Position numbers and translations under genes: made by a program. From contig JAHDEQ010000008.1 of NCBI GenBank assembly GCA_020628755.1, forward strand, positions 1-20,820: a stretch of DNA of 20,820 nt, given 5' to 3'. Every line of letters starts with the position of its first letter. The first letter of the stretch is position 1. The notes below the pieces were generated by a model. The model was not told where the DNA came from, did no database searches, and saw only the letters and a list, made by a program, of their open reading frames with translations. Below, piece by piece: positions 14,261-20,820 of the stretch. This DNA comes from Saprospiraceae bacterium. GTDB taxonomy: Bacteria > Bacteroidota > Bacteroidia > Chitinophagales > Saprospiraceae.

Positions 14261-14806
14261 ATGATAGCTCGATTTTACAACAACGGGTTCTTATTTTTGT
14301 TCGTATTGGTATTATTTTTTTTATCGAATTGTGGTTCGACAAGCAAGAAAAATGCTGGTCCATTTGCCGATTGCAAATACGGCAAACCTACCGCTATCTT
14401 TAACAATGAAATACCAACGGTAACAGAAAATTCTTTTAAAATTGAAGGAAAAGAAGGGCTCGAAAAAGTTATTTTTGAAGATGGTATGGAGCTTGAAATC
14501 ATACAATCGGGCTGCAATGAAGTAAAGCAGGAATTATTTTTTCGTTTTAAAAACAAAAAATTTGGGAGCGATTTTGAAATGATGACTAATGCTGTACAAC
14601 AGTTACTAGATTTGGGCGATTTGGACGAAAAACTCAAGGCTTTTACGTTTTGGGCGCAGGCAGTTATGAAAAAACCAAATACCATAAAAAAAGGCAAAGC
14701 ATTAGAAGTTGAGCCTTATACTTTTGTAACGATTGACCAAATAGACGACCAAGATGATACCATTATTTGGATCATCTTGGAACAACGTGCAGTTACAAAT
14801 CAGTAA
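14261..14806 (+). CDS. Hypothetical lipoprotein
   Basis: I do not recognise this family. The 181-residue protein, counted from the ATG at 14261, has a hydrophobic signal (about 10-24) ending in the lipobox LSNC, so it should be lipidated and held at the membrane. A TTG nine bases earlier is a possible alternative start but is less likely. The mature part has a polar stretch with ADCKYGKPTAIFN, a mixed alpha/beta middle and an acidic end (DQIDDQDDTIIWIILEQ). No catalytic motif is visible. It is a single gene between divergent folE and the convergent phosphatase-fold gene. A 10-bp inverted repeat lies in its last 60 bases. Confidence 0.75.
   Translation: MIARFYNNGFLFLFVLVLFFLSNCGSTSKKNAGPFADCKYGKPTAIFNNEIPTVTENSFKIEGKEGLEKVIFEDGMELEIIQSGCNEVKQELFFRFKNKKFGSDFEMMTNAVQQLLDLGDLDEKLKAFTFWAQAVMKKPNTIKKGKALEVEPYTFVTIDQIDDQDDTIIWIILEQRAVTNQ
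14749..14780. repeat. 10-bp inverted repeat at the 3' end of the lipoprotein gene
   Basis: CCAAGATGAT (14749-14758) and ATCATCTTGG (14771-14780) pair around 12 bases, within the last codons. The convergent genes are only 18 bases apart with no other terminator, so this might contribute to transcript ends. Confidence 0.4.
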
Positions 14807-14824
14807 TTATTGCACGCCAAATTC

Positions 14825-15913
14825 TTATAAGTCCAATTGTACTTGGAGTTTTACAGGTTGATGGTCGGCATGCTCAAATTCAAGGTTGATTCCTTCGACT
14901 TTTAAGATTTTTACATTAGGAGAAACTAGAAAGTAATCAATCAACTTGACAAAGGTCTCGGCTTTTTGATAAGGGCTGCCTGCATCACGATTGGTCGGCA
15001 CTTTGGTATCATAACTCCAAGTCCAATCTTGTGGAAATAGTTGTTTGTCAATATTATAATGCGCTTTATGTTCTCGCCCCGATGGCATAAATAAATCCAA
15101 AGAAATATCAGGTGGCAATTGATTCCAATCGCCACCAGCTACGACGTAGTTGCCTTGTTTATACTCAGACAAAACTAGCTCTCTAAAAAACTCTACTTCT
15201 TTCTTTTTCATATAACCACCTTCATCGTAAGCCGAATTATGAATGTTTAATACAACTAGATTTTTTCCGTTAGATAAAGGATATTTGGAGTAAGCAATAC
15301 AACGGTCAAGGTGAAAAATTCGGGTTGGCCAACCGTAAGAACCTGGCAACTGGAGACGTAAATTTTCCGATGCTTGGTGTTTGGAAAAAACACCAAGTCC
15401 GCTATTCGTTTTGCCGTAAACGTTCCAAAATTCTAAAAGAGGAATTGGATTATAATCTACTTTATAATTGGGAAAAAAATGTGCTTCATAATCTTTTAAA
15501 CCCGTTGAAAAAATCTCCATTTGGTTGCTATAATGACTGCGCTTGGAATAGGTATCTACTTCTTGTAAAAGAATAAAATCCGCATTGGACTTTTGCAGAA
15601 AGGCATCTACTCCAGCAATATTTTCTTGGACAAGTTTTTTGGATTGTCGCTTCATTTTAGTACCTGAGGTATAAAAATGACCTGCATCAAAAAACAAAGC
15701 CATGTCTTTGCCTTGTCCGCAATAGCCAATATTCCAAGTCAGAATGCTAAAGGTATCTTGGGAAGTCATTGGCTTAGTGCTAGTTTGAACAATTTCTGCA
15801 GCTAAGACTTTTCGGGGCTGATAATCAAACAAAGTCCCGTATAACAATACACCTGCTAAATACAAAATACATATCAAGCACAAAAATAGAAGGGTTCGGA
15901 TTAGTTTTTTCAT
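14825..15913 (-). CDS. Membrane-anchored endonuclease/exonuclease/phosphatase-fold protein
   Basis: A 362-residue protein with one N-terminal membrane segment (about 6-28), the remainder probably outside the cytoplasm. The EEP (exonuclease III/DNase I/sphingomyelinase) metal-dependent fold is shown by LTWNIGYCG with N61, LLQEVD with E118, LNIHNS with H225, GGDWNQ with D262 and N264, and the final HADHQPV with D350/H351. The catalytic set looks complete. Substrates in this superfamily include nucleic acids, phospholipids and inositol phosphates; which one applies here cannot be told, though a membrane anchor favours an extracytoplasmic phosphodiester. The start overlaps the dapB stop by four bases (ATGA), so the two are co-translated. 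Confidence 0.85.
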   Translation of the reverse strand: MKKLIRTLLFLCLICILYLAGVLLYGTLFDYQPRKVLAAEIVQTSTKPMTSQDTFSILTWNIGYCGQGKDMALFFDAGHFYTSGTKMKRQSKKLVQENIAGVDAFLQKSNADFILLQEVDTYSKRSHYSNQMEIFSTGLKDYEAHFFPNYKVDYNPIPLLEFWNVYGKTNSGLGVFSKHQASENLRLQLPGSYGWPTRIFHLDRCIAYSKYPLSNGKNLVVLNIHNSAYDEGGYMKKKEVEFFRELVLSEYKQGNYVVAGGDWNQLPPDISLDLFMPSGREHKAHYNIDKQLFPQDWTWSYDTKVPTNRDAGSPYQKAETFVKLIDYFLVSPNVKILKVEGINLEFEHADHQPVKLQVQLDL

Positions 15914-16629
15914 AAAGATGCAATTATATCTTTCATTTCAAAATAGCCTTTTTTGCCAATGACCCACTGAGCAGCAACCAAAGCTCCTTTCGCAAATCCA
16001 ATGCGGGAATGCGCCTCGTGCTTTAGCTCTATCGTATCTATCTCTGACTCATAAGTGACAAGGTGTGTACCTGGCACATCGGGCTTACGTTTTGAAAAAA
16101 TTTCTAATTCTTGTTTGGAATTACTCTTATGGTTAACCCAATTTTCTTTAGTAGGATGTACTTCTATAATGTCATTTGCGAGGCTGATGGCTGTGCCGCT
16201 AGGCGCATCCTTTTTTTGGGTATGATGAATTTCTTCTAATGAAATAGAATATGCTGGAAAGGCAGCCATCATTTTAGCCAATTGCTGATTGAGTTGAAAA
16301 AAAATATTGACTCCCAAGCTAAAATTGGAGGCATATAAAAATGTTCCATTTTCATTTTTACAAAGTGTTTTGGCTTCATCCATCTTGGAAAGCCAAGCCG
16401 TTGTACCCGACACCACAGGAATATTATTTTTCAGGCAAAAGCTAATATTTTGAAAAGCACTATTGGGTTCGCTGAACTCAATAGCGACATCTGCCTTTTG
16501 GATATTAGCAGGAGTCAATTCTTCTAAATTAGAAGAATTGATTTTGAGGACAACTTTATCGCCATTGGCCATTGCTAATTGCTCAATGATTTTGCCCATT
16601 TTTCCGTAACCTAAAATGGCTATTTTCAT
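15910..16629 (-). CDS. dapB: 4-hydroxy-tetrahydrodipicolinate reductase
   Basis: This 239-residue cytoplasmic enzyme reduces hydroxy-tetrahydrodipicolinate with NAD(P)H in the diaminopimelate/lysine pathway. GYGKMGK (7-13) is the Rossmann dinucleotide loop. EEIHHTQKKDAPSGTA (132-147) is the family signature, with H135/H136 and K139 as active-site residues and the SGT anion loop. SRIGFAKGALVAAQWV near the C-terminus is also conserved. It is slightly shorter than the E. coli protein, as I recall is usual in Bacteroidota. It is first in a two-gene operon with the EEP-fold gene. Diaminopimelate feeds peptidoglycan, but the partner gives no clear clue why they are coupled. Confidence 0.95.
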   Translation of the reverse strand: MKIAILGYGKMGKIIEQLAMANGDKVVLKINSSNLEELTPANIQKADVAIEFSEPNSAFQNISFCLKNNIPVVSGTTAWLSKMDEAKTLCKNENGTFLYASNFSLGVNIFFQLNQQLAKMMAAFPAYSISLEEIHHTQKKDAPSGTAISLANDIIEVHPTKENWVNHKSNSKQELEIFSKRKPDVPGTHLVTYESEIDTIELKHEAHSRIGFAKGALVAAQWVIGKKGYFEMKDIIASL

Positions 16630-17004
16630 AATTGAAAACTGAAGAGTAGTTTCTTTTTTGTGACAAAAGGTTAATAATACGTCTTAAAATTGTGAAATTT
16701 GATAAAAATCTTCATCTAATTTGAGATTAATCTGATATTGAATCTACAGAATTAAATTTGTTTTTTTATATTTGATTAAATATTGGACATAAAACATAGA
16801 TGCAAGAATTTTTTTTTCACATAATCCTAGACACGCCAAATATATATTTTCCCACTGAAAAAAGTCAAAAGATTAGCAAGAAATCAATCCTCTGAACATT
16901 CGCACACACTGAACTAATAATTTGAACATACTATAATTTAAGAGAAAACATCTCTTTCCTATTATAATTTTTAATTCATTTTTTCATTAAAAAACGGAAA
17001 ACTT
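16630..17004. other. 375-base divergent region between dapB and the aquaporin gene
   Basis: Very AT-rich, with no RNA gene or riboswitch that I recognise. It contains TAAATTTG (16753-16760) and TATATTTG (16767-16774), both exact TAnnTTTG matches for the + strand, a 10-bp palindrome AGATTAATCT (16724-16733) and a small hairpin AAGAGA/TCTCTT (16940-16956). If the TATATTTG promoter is used, the aquaporin mRNA would have a leader of more than 200 bases. Confidence 0.5.
16753..16774 (+). promoter_or_regulatory. Candidate -7 elements upstream of the aquaporin gene
   Basis: Two TAnnTTTG matches lie 14 bases apart. No well-spaced TTTG was found for either; the nearest is a TTG at 16738-16740, 26 bases before the second. 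Confidence 0.35.
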
Positions 17005-17640
17005 ATGAAAAAGTATTTAGTTGAGTTCATTGGAACTTTCTTTTTGGTACTGACTATTGTGGTTACAGTAGGCGGTAATGCGGGTGCAATGGCTCCTTTG
17101 GCTATTGGTTCTATTTTGATGGTTATGATTTATGCAGGTGGCCATATATCGGGTGCTCATTATAATCCTGCCGTGACCTTGGGTGTTTGTATGCGTGGAG
17201 CTTGTCCTTGGTCAGATATGCCTGGTTATGTGGTTGCTCAGGTTGTGGGTGGTATTTTGGCTGCAATTGTTGGTGAATATCTGGTAGGTTGTATTGCTGG
17301 AACAGAACCATTAAGTGCAGGACCTGCTTTTGCTTTTTTACCAGGATTTTTGGCTGAGTTCCTAGGAACGTTTGCTTTGGTATGGGTTGTTCTTCATACT
17401 GCTACAGCTAAAGGAACTAATGGAAACTCTTTTTACGGTTTAGCTATTGGTTTCACCGTTATGGCTTGTGCTTATGGCTTAGGAAGTGTTTCTGGTGGAG
17501 CTTTTAACCCTGCGGTTGCAGGTGGTGTGATTGCAGCAGGTATGTCAGATGTTGCAAATATTGGAGGCTTCTTAGTGGGTCAATTGGCAGCAGCAGCAGC
17601 AGCAGCTTCTTTATTTTTGTTTGTAAACGGTAAAGATTAA
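17005..17640 (+). CDS. MIP-family channel (aquaporin-like)
   Basis: A 211-residue six-helix inner-membrane channel. The two half-helix motifs are HYNPAVTLG (NPA at 54-56) and AFNPAVAGG (NPA at 168-170), each preceded by the usual small-residue helix turn (GGHISG, SVSGG). The arginine that normally follows the second NPA and forms the selectivity filter is replaced by V171, so both halves read NPAV. This suggests a pore unlike classic water-specific aquaporins, and glycerol or other small solutes may pass. A (GCA)6 run at 17587-17604 encodes most of seven alanines (195-201) in the last helix. The gene is monocistronic: long leader, own terminator. Start ATG follows an ACGGAAAACTT leader. Substrate not assignable. 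Confidence 0.88.
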   Translation: MKKYLVEFIGTFFLVLTIVVTVGGNAGAMAPLAIGSILMVMIYAGGHISGAHYNPAVTLGVCMRGACPWSDMPGYVVAQVVGGILAAIVGEYLVGCIAGTEPLSAGPAFAFLPGFLAEFLGTFALVWVVLHTATAKGTNGNSFYGLAIGFTVMACAYGLGSVSGGAFNPAVAGGVIAAGMSDVANIGGFLVGQLAAAAAAASLFLFVNGKD

Positions 17641-17686
17641 GATTTAGAATAATAAAAGGCTTAGAGAGCCTATCTCAAAAACTGAT

Positions 17687-17719
17687 AAGGGTATTTGGAA
17701 ATTCCAAATGCCCTTTTTC
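17687..17719 (+). terminator. Intrinsic terminator of the aquaporin gene
   Basis: AAGGGTATTTGG (17687-17698) pairs with CCAAATGCCCTT (17704-17715) with one T-G wobble, followed by a T-run. It lies 46 bases after the stop. A smaller AGGCT/AGCCT hairpin (17657-17671) precedes it. Confidence 0.9.
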
Positions 17720-17757
17720 TTTACTTGAATTTAAATGAAAGTTTAGCAGAGCATTTA

Positions 17758-18951
17758 TTATATATAGGTTAAAGCCTGCTCTAAATCTTCAATAATATCC
17801 TCTACATTTTCTATACCAATAGACAAGCGAACCAAGCCGTCTGTAATTCCATTACGTTCTCGGACTTCCTTGGCTACATTGAGGTGTGAACTCGACGCAG
17901 GATGCAAAATCAAGGTATCAACATCGCCCAAAGTCGGAGCTAACACACAAAATTTTATCTTATTCATAAAATCCAGTCCAGCTTGCATTCCATCTTTGAG
18001 TTCAAAACTCATCATCCCTCCGAAATCTTTCATTTGTTTTTTAGCCAATTCATGGTCAGCATGAGAAGTTAAGCCATTGTAATTTACTTTTGAAACCTTG
18101 TCATGCTGCTCCAAAAAAGTGGCGACTGCCATTGCGTTTTCGCAATGGCGATTCATTCTCAATTCTAGCGTTTTCAAGCCATTATTAATCAACCAAGCAT
18201 CAAAAGGATTACAGTTTGTACCTGCCAATTTCATGCGTTGCCACACTTTATCTTTCATGAAATCTTGATCCAAAGACAAAATTGCACCAGCTATAGAGTT
18301 GCCATGTCCATTCAAATACTTGGTTGTCGAATGTATGATATAATCTACCCCAAACTTAAACGGTTGCTGCAAATAAGGCGTACAAAAGGTATTGTCAACG
18401 GCTGATTTTCGTCCATATTGGGTCGCCAAATCGGCCAATGCCTCTAAGTCCACACAAGCCATCGTCGGGTTGGCAGGCGTTTCAAAATAAAGCAATTTTA
18501 TAGAAGGATCGTTTTTTAATAAATCTTCTACTTTATCCAAATCTTTGAGGTTGGTAAAAATGGTTTCGATACCTAAAGGTTCAAAAACTTTGAGCAATAA
18601 CTCGGTTGTACCACCATACAAATTGCCTTGAGTCAAGACTTTATCACCTTTTTCAAGGATAGACATAAAGAGCGTCGAAATGGCTGCCATGCCAGAACTC
18701 ACCAAGACGCAGGATGCGTCTTGCGGAAGGCCAAAACTTTCGAGTTGAGCAATTTTTTCGGCTACAAATTCTATGGTCGGATTACCATAACGTCCATATA
18801 CATGACCCGATTTTTTGCCTGTAAAAATATCAATTCCTTCGTCAATATTTTCAAACTCAAAAGACGAGGTCGCATAGATCGGCAATTGATGCGGCTTGGT
18901 AGTTGTTCGTTTTTTCTTTAATTCATGAACACAGAGAGAACCAAATTTCAT
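17758..18951 (-). CDS. PLP-dependent trans-sulfuration enzyme (cystathionine gamma-synthase/lyase family)
   Basis: A 397-residue cytoplasmic enzyme of the Cys/Met-metabolism PLP family. K211 in HSTTKYLNGHGN is the Schiff-base lysine. VYGRYGNPT (51-59), SSGMAAI (85-91), LYGGTTELL (111-119) and AVDNTFCTP (184-192, D186 binding the pyridine N) complete the active site. Possible reactions are cystathionine gamma-synthase, cystathionine gamma-lyase or O-acyl-homoserine sulfhydrylase. The YGG where methionine gamma-lyase has YGC argues against that enzyme. It starts after copy C of the intergenic palindrome, downstream of folC on the same strand. The family is certain; the specific reaction is left open, so no symbol is given. 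Confidence 0.92.
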   Translation of the reverse strand: MKFGSLCVHELKKKRTTTKPHQLPIYATSSFEFENIDEGIDIFTGKKSGHVYGRYGNPTIEFVAEKIAQLESFGLPQDASCVLVSSGMAAISTLFMSILEKGDKVLTQGNLYGGTTELLLKVFEPLGIETIFTNLKDLDKVEDLLKNDPSIKLLYFETPANPTMACVDLEALADLATQYGRKSAVDNTFCTPYLQQPFKFGVDYIIHSTTKYLNGHGNSIAGAILSLDQDFMKDKVWQRMKLAGTNCNPFDAWLINNGLKTLELRMNRHCENAMAVATFLEQHDKVSKVNYNGLTSHADHELAKKQMKDFGGMMSFELKDGMQAGLDFMNKIKFCVLAPTLGDVDTLILHPASSSHLNVAKEVRERNGITDGLVRLSIGIENVEDIIEDLEQALTYI

Positions 18952-18970
18952 TGTAATGATGTATTTGAAT

Positions 18971-19030
18971 GTCTATGTGTTTGCGTGTTTGTGACACATG
19001 TGCACACAATCACTTAGACACACAAACACG
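18971..19030. repeat. Interspersed intergenic palindrome, copy C
   Basis: CGTGTTTGTG (18984-18993) pairs perfectly with CACAAACACG (19021-19030). On the minus strand it reads CGTGTTTGTGTGTCTAAGTG, close to the 18-mer of copies A and B. It fills the gap between folC and the trans-sulfuration gene and ends about 20 bases before the latter's start. Confidence 0.75.
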
Positions 19031-19033
19031 ATT

Positions 19034-20329
19034 TTATATAACTTCAGCGACAACAAAAATACTACCTCCCACAAAAATTAGGTCATTTTTGGAGGCTTTT
19101 CTTTTGGCCGCACGAAGTGCATTTTTGACAGAACTATAAGCTCGACCATTTAAAGCAAACTTGGAGGCTTTGGCTTTTAAAGCCTTGGCATCCAATCCTC
19201 TAGGTATGTTTGCCTTAGCAAAATAGTAGGTCGCCTCTTTTGGAAACATTGGAAAAACCGAAGTCAAATCTTTGTCGTTAACCGTTCCATATACAAAATG
19301 AAGTTGATGGAAATCTAATTTTTGAATCGCATTTAGGACAATTTCCAAACCGCCTTTGTTATGTGCGCTGTCGCACAAAACCGTAGGATTTTGTGCAATG
19401 ATTTGCCAGCGACCTTTGTAATTGGTACGTTTTTTTAAGTTTTGAAAACCTTTGATGATAAAGGATTCAATATTTTTATTGCCAAAAATTCGATAGTTGA
19501 GTTGTAATAGTTGAAGTGCAGCTAAGGTTGTTTGGATATTTTTGACTTGATATGTTCCATGAATATTAACTTGGATTTGATGAAAATAATATTTTGTACT
19601 GTCAATTTTATAATGACTATAGTCTAAATTTTCATTAAGAAAGGAGACCTGAAGCAAATCCCTTGCAAAAGAAAGCGGAGCTTTTTCTTTTGCAGCCTTC
19701 GCTTGAAAAACTTCTGCTACTTCTTCTTGATATTCACCGATTAAAACAGGTGTGTTTTGCTTGATAATTCCTGCCTTTTCAGCAGCAATTTTGGGCAAAG
19801 TATCGCCCAAAAATTGTTGGTGATCAAAACTAATATTGGTAATTATACTCAATAAGGGTTGGATAATATTGGTCGAATCCAATCGCCCACCTAAACCAGT
19901 TTCAATGATAGCAATTTCCACTTTTTGTTCTGCAAAATATTGAAATGCTAGTGCCACCGTAATTTCAAAAAAAGAAGGTCGAATTTCTTCTAGGAGCGAT
20001 TTATGTTCAGCGACAAATTGAATGACCTTTTTTTGAGGAATATATTGACCATTGATTTTGATACGTTCTCGAAAATCTTTGTAATGAGGAGAAGTGTATA
20101 AACCTGTTTTAAAACCTGCTGCCTGAAAAACACTACTCAGCAAGTGAGCTGTCGAGCCTTTGCCATTCGTACCCGCTATATGAACAGCTCGAAATTTTAA
20201 ATGTGGATTGCCTAAAGCCGAGCAAAGTTGAACAATATTTCCTAAATCTTTTTTAAATGCTACAGCTCCAACACGCTGAAACATCGGCAGTTGTTCGTAA
20301 AGATATTGGAGCGTCTCTTGGTAAGTCAT
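19034..20329 (-). CDS. folC: Bifunctional folylpolyglutamate synthase/dihydrofolate synthase
   Basis: Counted from the ATG at 20329, the 431-residue enzyme adds glutamate to dihydropteroate and to reduced folates, using ATP. HIAGTNGKGSTAH (50-62) is the Mur-ligase-type P-loop. LYTSPHYKDFRERIKING, IETGLGGRLDSTN and SFDHQQFLGDTLPKIAAEKAGI are FolC signatures, and CDSAHNKGGL marks the C-terminal domain. The in-frame ATG at 20362 would add 11 residues before the conserved start and is less likely. The TonB-like gene ends 41 bases upstream, so the two are probably co-transcribed. Together with folE in this window it supports an intact folate route, though the genes are not adjacent. Confidence 0.95.
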   Translation of the reverse strand: MTYQETLQYLYEQLPMFQRVGAVAFKKDLGNIVQLCSALGNPHLKFRAVHIAGTNGKGSTAHLLSSVFQAAGFKTGLYTSPHYKDFRERIKINGQYIPQKKVIQFVAEHKSLLEEIRPSFFEITVALAFQYFAEQKVEIAIIETGLGGRLDSTNIIQPLLSIITNISFDHQQFLGDTLPKIAAEKAGIIKQNTPVLIGEYQEEVAEVFQAKAAKEKAPLSFARDLLQVSFLNENLDYSHYKIDSTKYYFHQIQVNIHGTYQVKNIQTTLAALQLLQLNYRIFGNKNIESFIIKGFQNLKKRTNYKGRWQIIAQNPTVLCDSAHNKGGLEIVLNAIQKLDFHQLHFVYGTVNDKDLTSVFPMFPKEATYYFAKANIPRGLDAKALKAKASKFALNGRAYSSVKNALRAAKRKASKNDLIFVGGSIFVVAEVI

Positions 20330-20370
20330 TTTATCAAATTCAGCTGCTAATTGGCATATCAATTTATAAT

Positions 20371-20820
20371 TTATTTAGGTTTAAAATCATAAGTGATTGT
20401 ACCACATTGTTTATCTAAAAGCCCTGTTTTGAATTTCCATTTTTTGGCGTTCGCTTCGGCCAAACGAATAAGACGTGGGTCGCTTGTCGTTGAAGTTTCG
20501 CCTTGCTTGCCTTGCGTAAACTTGGCCGATAACACTGTCCCATCCGTATCTATACATACCCAAATCACAACCGTACCAAAGACCTGCGAATTGTCCTCAA
20601 TTGAAGGCCCTGCTCCACCACGATTCGCCAATCCCGTACCTACTTTACCTGCTCCTGTACTAATACCTTCAAGGACTTTGGAGTCGGGGTCGCCATCAGG
20701 ACTACCTTGATTGCCAGCCGTACCCGTGTTGCCTTGACCACCGCCGCCACCAAATAGGCCACCCAATTCATTTTTGAGGTCATTGGCTTCGGCTTTTTTG
20801 CGATCGAGTTCAGCTTTTTT
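20371..20820 (-). CDS. TonB-like energy-transducer protein, C-terminal part (cut by the window edge)
   Basis: The reading frame is open to the window end, so only the last 149 residues are seen and the start lies beyond 20820. A charged helical stretch (KKAELDRKKAEANDLKNE) leads into a glycine-rich linker (GGLFGGGGGQGNTG, then GNQGSPDGDPDS). A compact C-terminal domain of about 75 residues follows (GTVVIWVCIDTDGTVLSAKF ... LAEANAKKWKF ... CGTITYDFKPK). This layout is that of Bacteroidota TonB/AgmX-type proteins, which carry proton-motive energy from ExbB/ExbD to outer-membrane receptors. A TTG at 20766 is not a credible start. In other Bacteroidota I recall exbB, exbD and this gene preceding folC, so exbD would be expected just outside the window. 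Confidence 0.8.
   Translation of the reverse strand, partial: KKAELDRKKAEANDLKNELGGLFGGGGGQGNTGTAGNQGSPDGDPDSKVLEGISTGAGKVGTGLANRGGAGPSIEDNSQVFGTVVIWVCIDTDGTVLSAKFTQGKQGETSTTSDPRLIRLAEANAKKWKFKTGLLDKQCGTITYDFKPK

Noticed and set aside
16786..16840. Further copy of the intergenic palindrome (ACATAAAACATAGA ... CTAGACACG)
   Set aside because: Only short words match, with no pairing arms.
16800..16895. 31-codon reading frame (MQEFFFHIILDTPN...) in the aquaporin leader
   Set aside because: It follows a possible promoter, but composition is biased by T-runs and there is no family resemblance; it is not enough to call a gene.
17587..17604. (GCA)6 run as a phase-variation tract
   Set aside because: The unit is three bases, so changes keep the frame; it only varies the alanine number in a helix.
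17758..18951. Methionine gamma-lyase
   Set aside because: The active-site Cys of that enzyme (YGC) is Gly here (YGG).
1..20820. Mobile island or prophage
   Set aside because: No integrase, transposase, phage or plasmid gene and no long flanking repeats are visible; most genes are housekeeping.

Overview
The window comes from an AT-rich Bacteroidota chromosome, possibly near Saprospiria, although the rank below phylum is a guess. Pointers are the OmpA-like protein with a carboxypeptidase-regulatory-like N-terminus, the Bacteroidota-type Sir2 protein without a zinc-finger cysteine set, TAnnTTTG-type promoter candidates, A-rich rather than Shine-Dalgarno leaders, and a TonB-like gene next to folC. 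I see no transposase, integrase, phage gene, CRISPR array, tRNA or rRNA. About twenty protein genes account for most of the sequence.

Layout. 1-204 is intergenic. 205-1416 (+) is an OmpA-family outer-membrane protein, followed by a long bidirectional hairpin. 1482-2909 (-) holds the two subunits of a 3-oxoacid CoA-transferase. 3012-7437 (+) holds a Nudix hydrolase, a class III-like sirtuin, a Wzy/WaaL-type O-antigen ligase/polymerase with a C-terminal TPR-like region, and a membrane-anchored SGNH protein. Converging on it, 7457-12080 (-) is, in transcription order, prfB, a second SGNH protein, a NodU-type carbamoyltransferase, a 49-residue DUF5989 protein and an SxtJ-family membrane protein. 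Upstream of these lie an FKBP-type lipoprotein prolyl isomerase and folE. 14261-14806 (+) is a small unknown lipoprotein. 14825-16629 (-) is dapB plus a membrane-anchored endonuclease/exonuclease/phosphatase-fold protein. 17005-17640 (+) is an aquaporin-like channel behind a long leader. 17758-20820 (-) is a TonB-like protein cut by the window edge, folC, and a PLP trans-sulfuration enzyme.

How the genes fit together. The most distinctive part is 4379-11004, two convergent surface-glycan gene sets: a polymerase/ligase with an SGNH protein, and carbamoyltransferase, DUF5989, SxtJ and a second SGNH protein. The likely theme is assembly and modification (O-carbamoylation, perhaps O-acylation or deacylation) of an exported polysaccharide or glycolipid. 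The roles of DUF5989 and SxtJ are unknown to me, so this is the best candidate for an under-described system. The second set is joined to prfB by a TGATG stop-start overlap. Most other genes are housekeeping: folate (folE, folC), lysine/peptidoglycan (dapB), ketone-body or acetoacetate CoA transfer, sulfur amino acids and translation termination.

Non-coding structure. A family of GTGTTTACGTGTCTAAG-type interrupted palindromes sits between co-directional genes at four places, each close to the downstream start codon. A perfect 22-bp palindrome lies inside the O-antigen ligase gene. The folE/lipoprotein divergent region contains several nested inverted repeats, and prfB carries a hairpin where many bacteria have the RF2 programmed frameshift.
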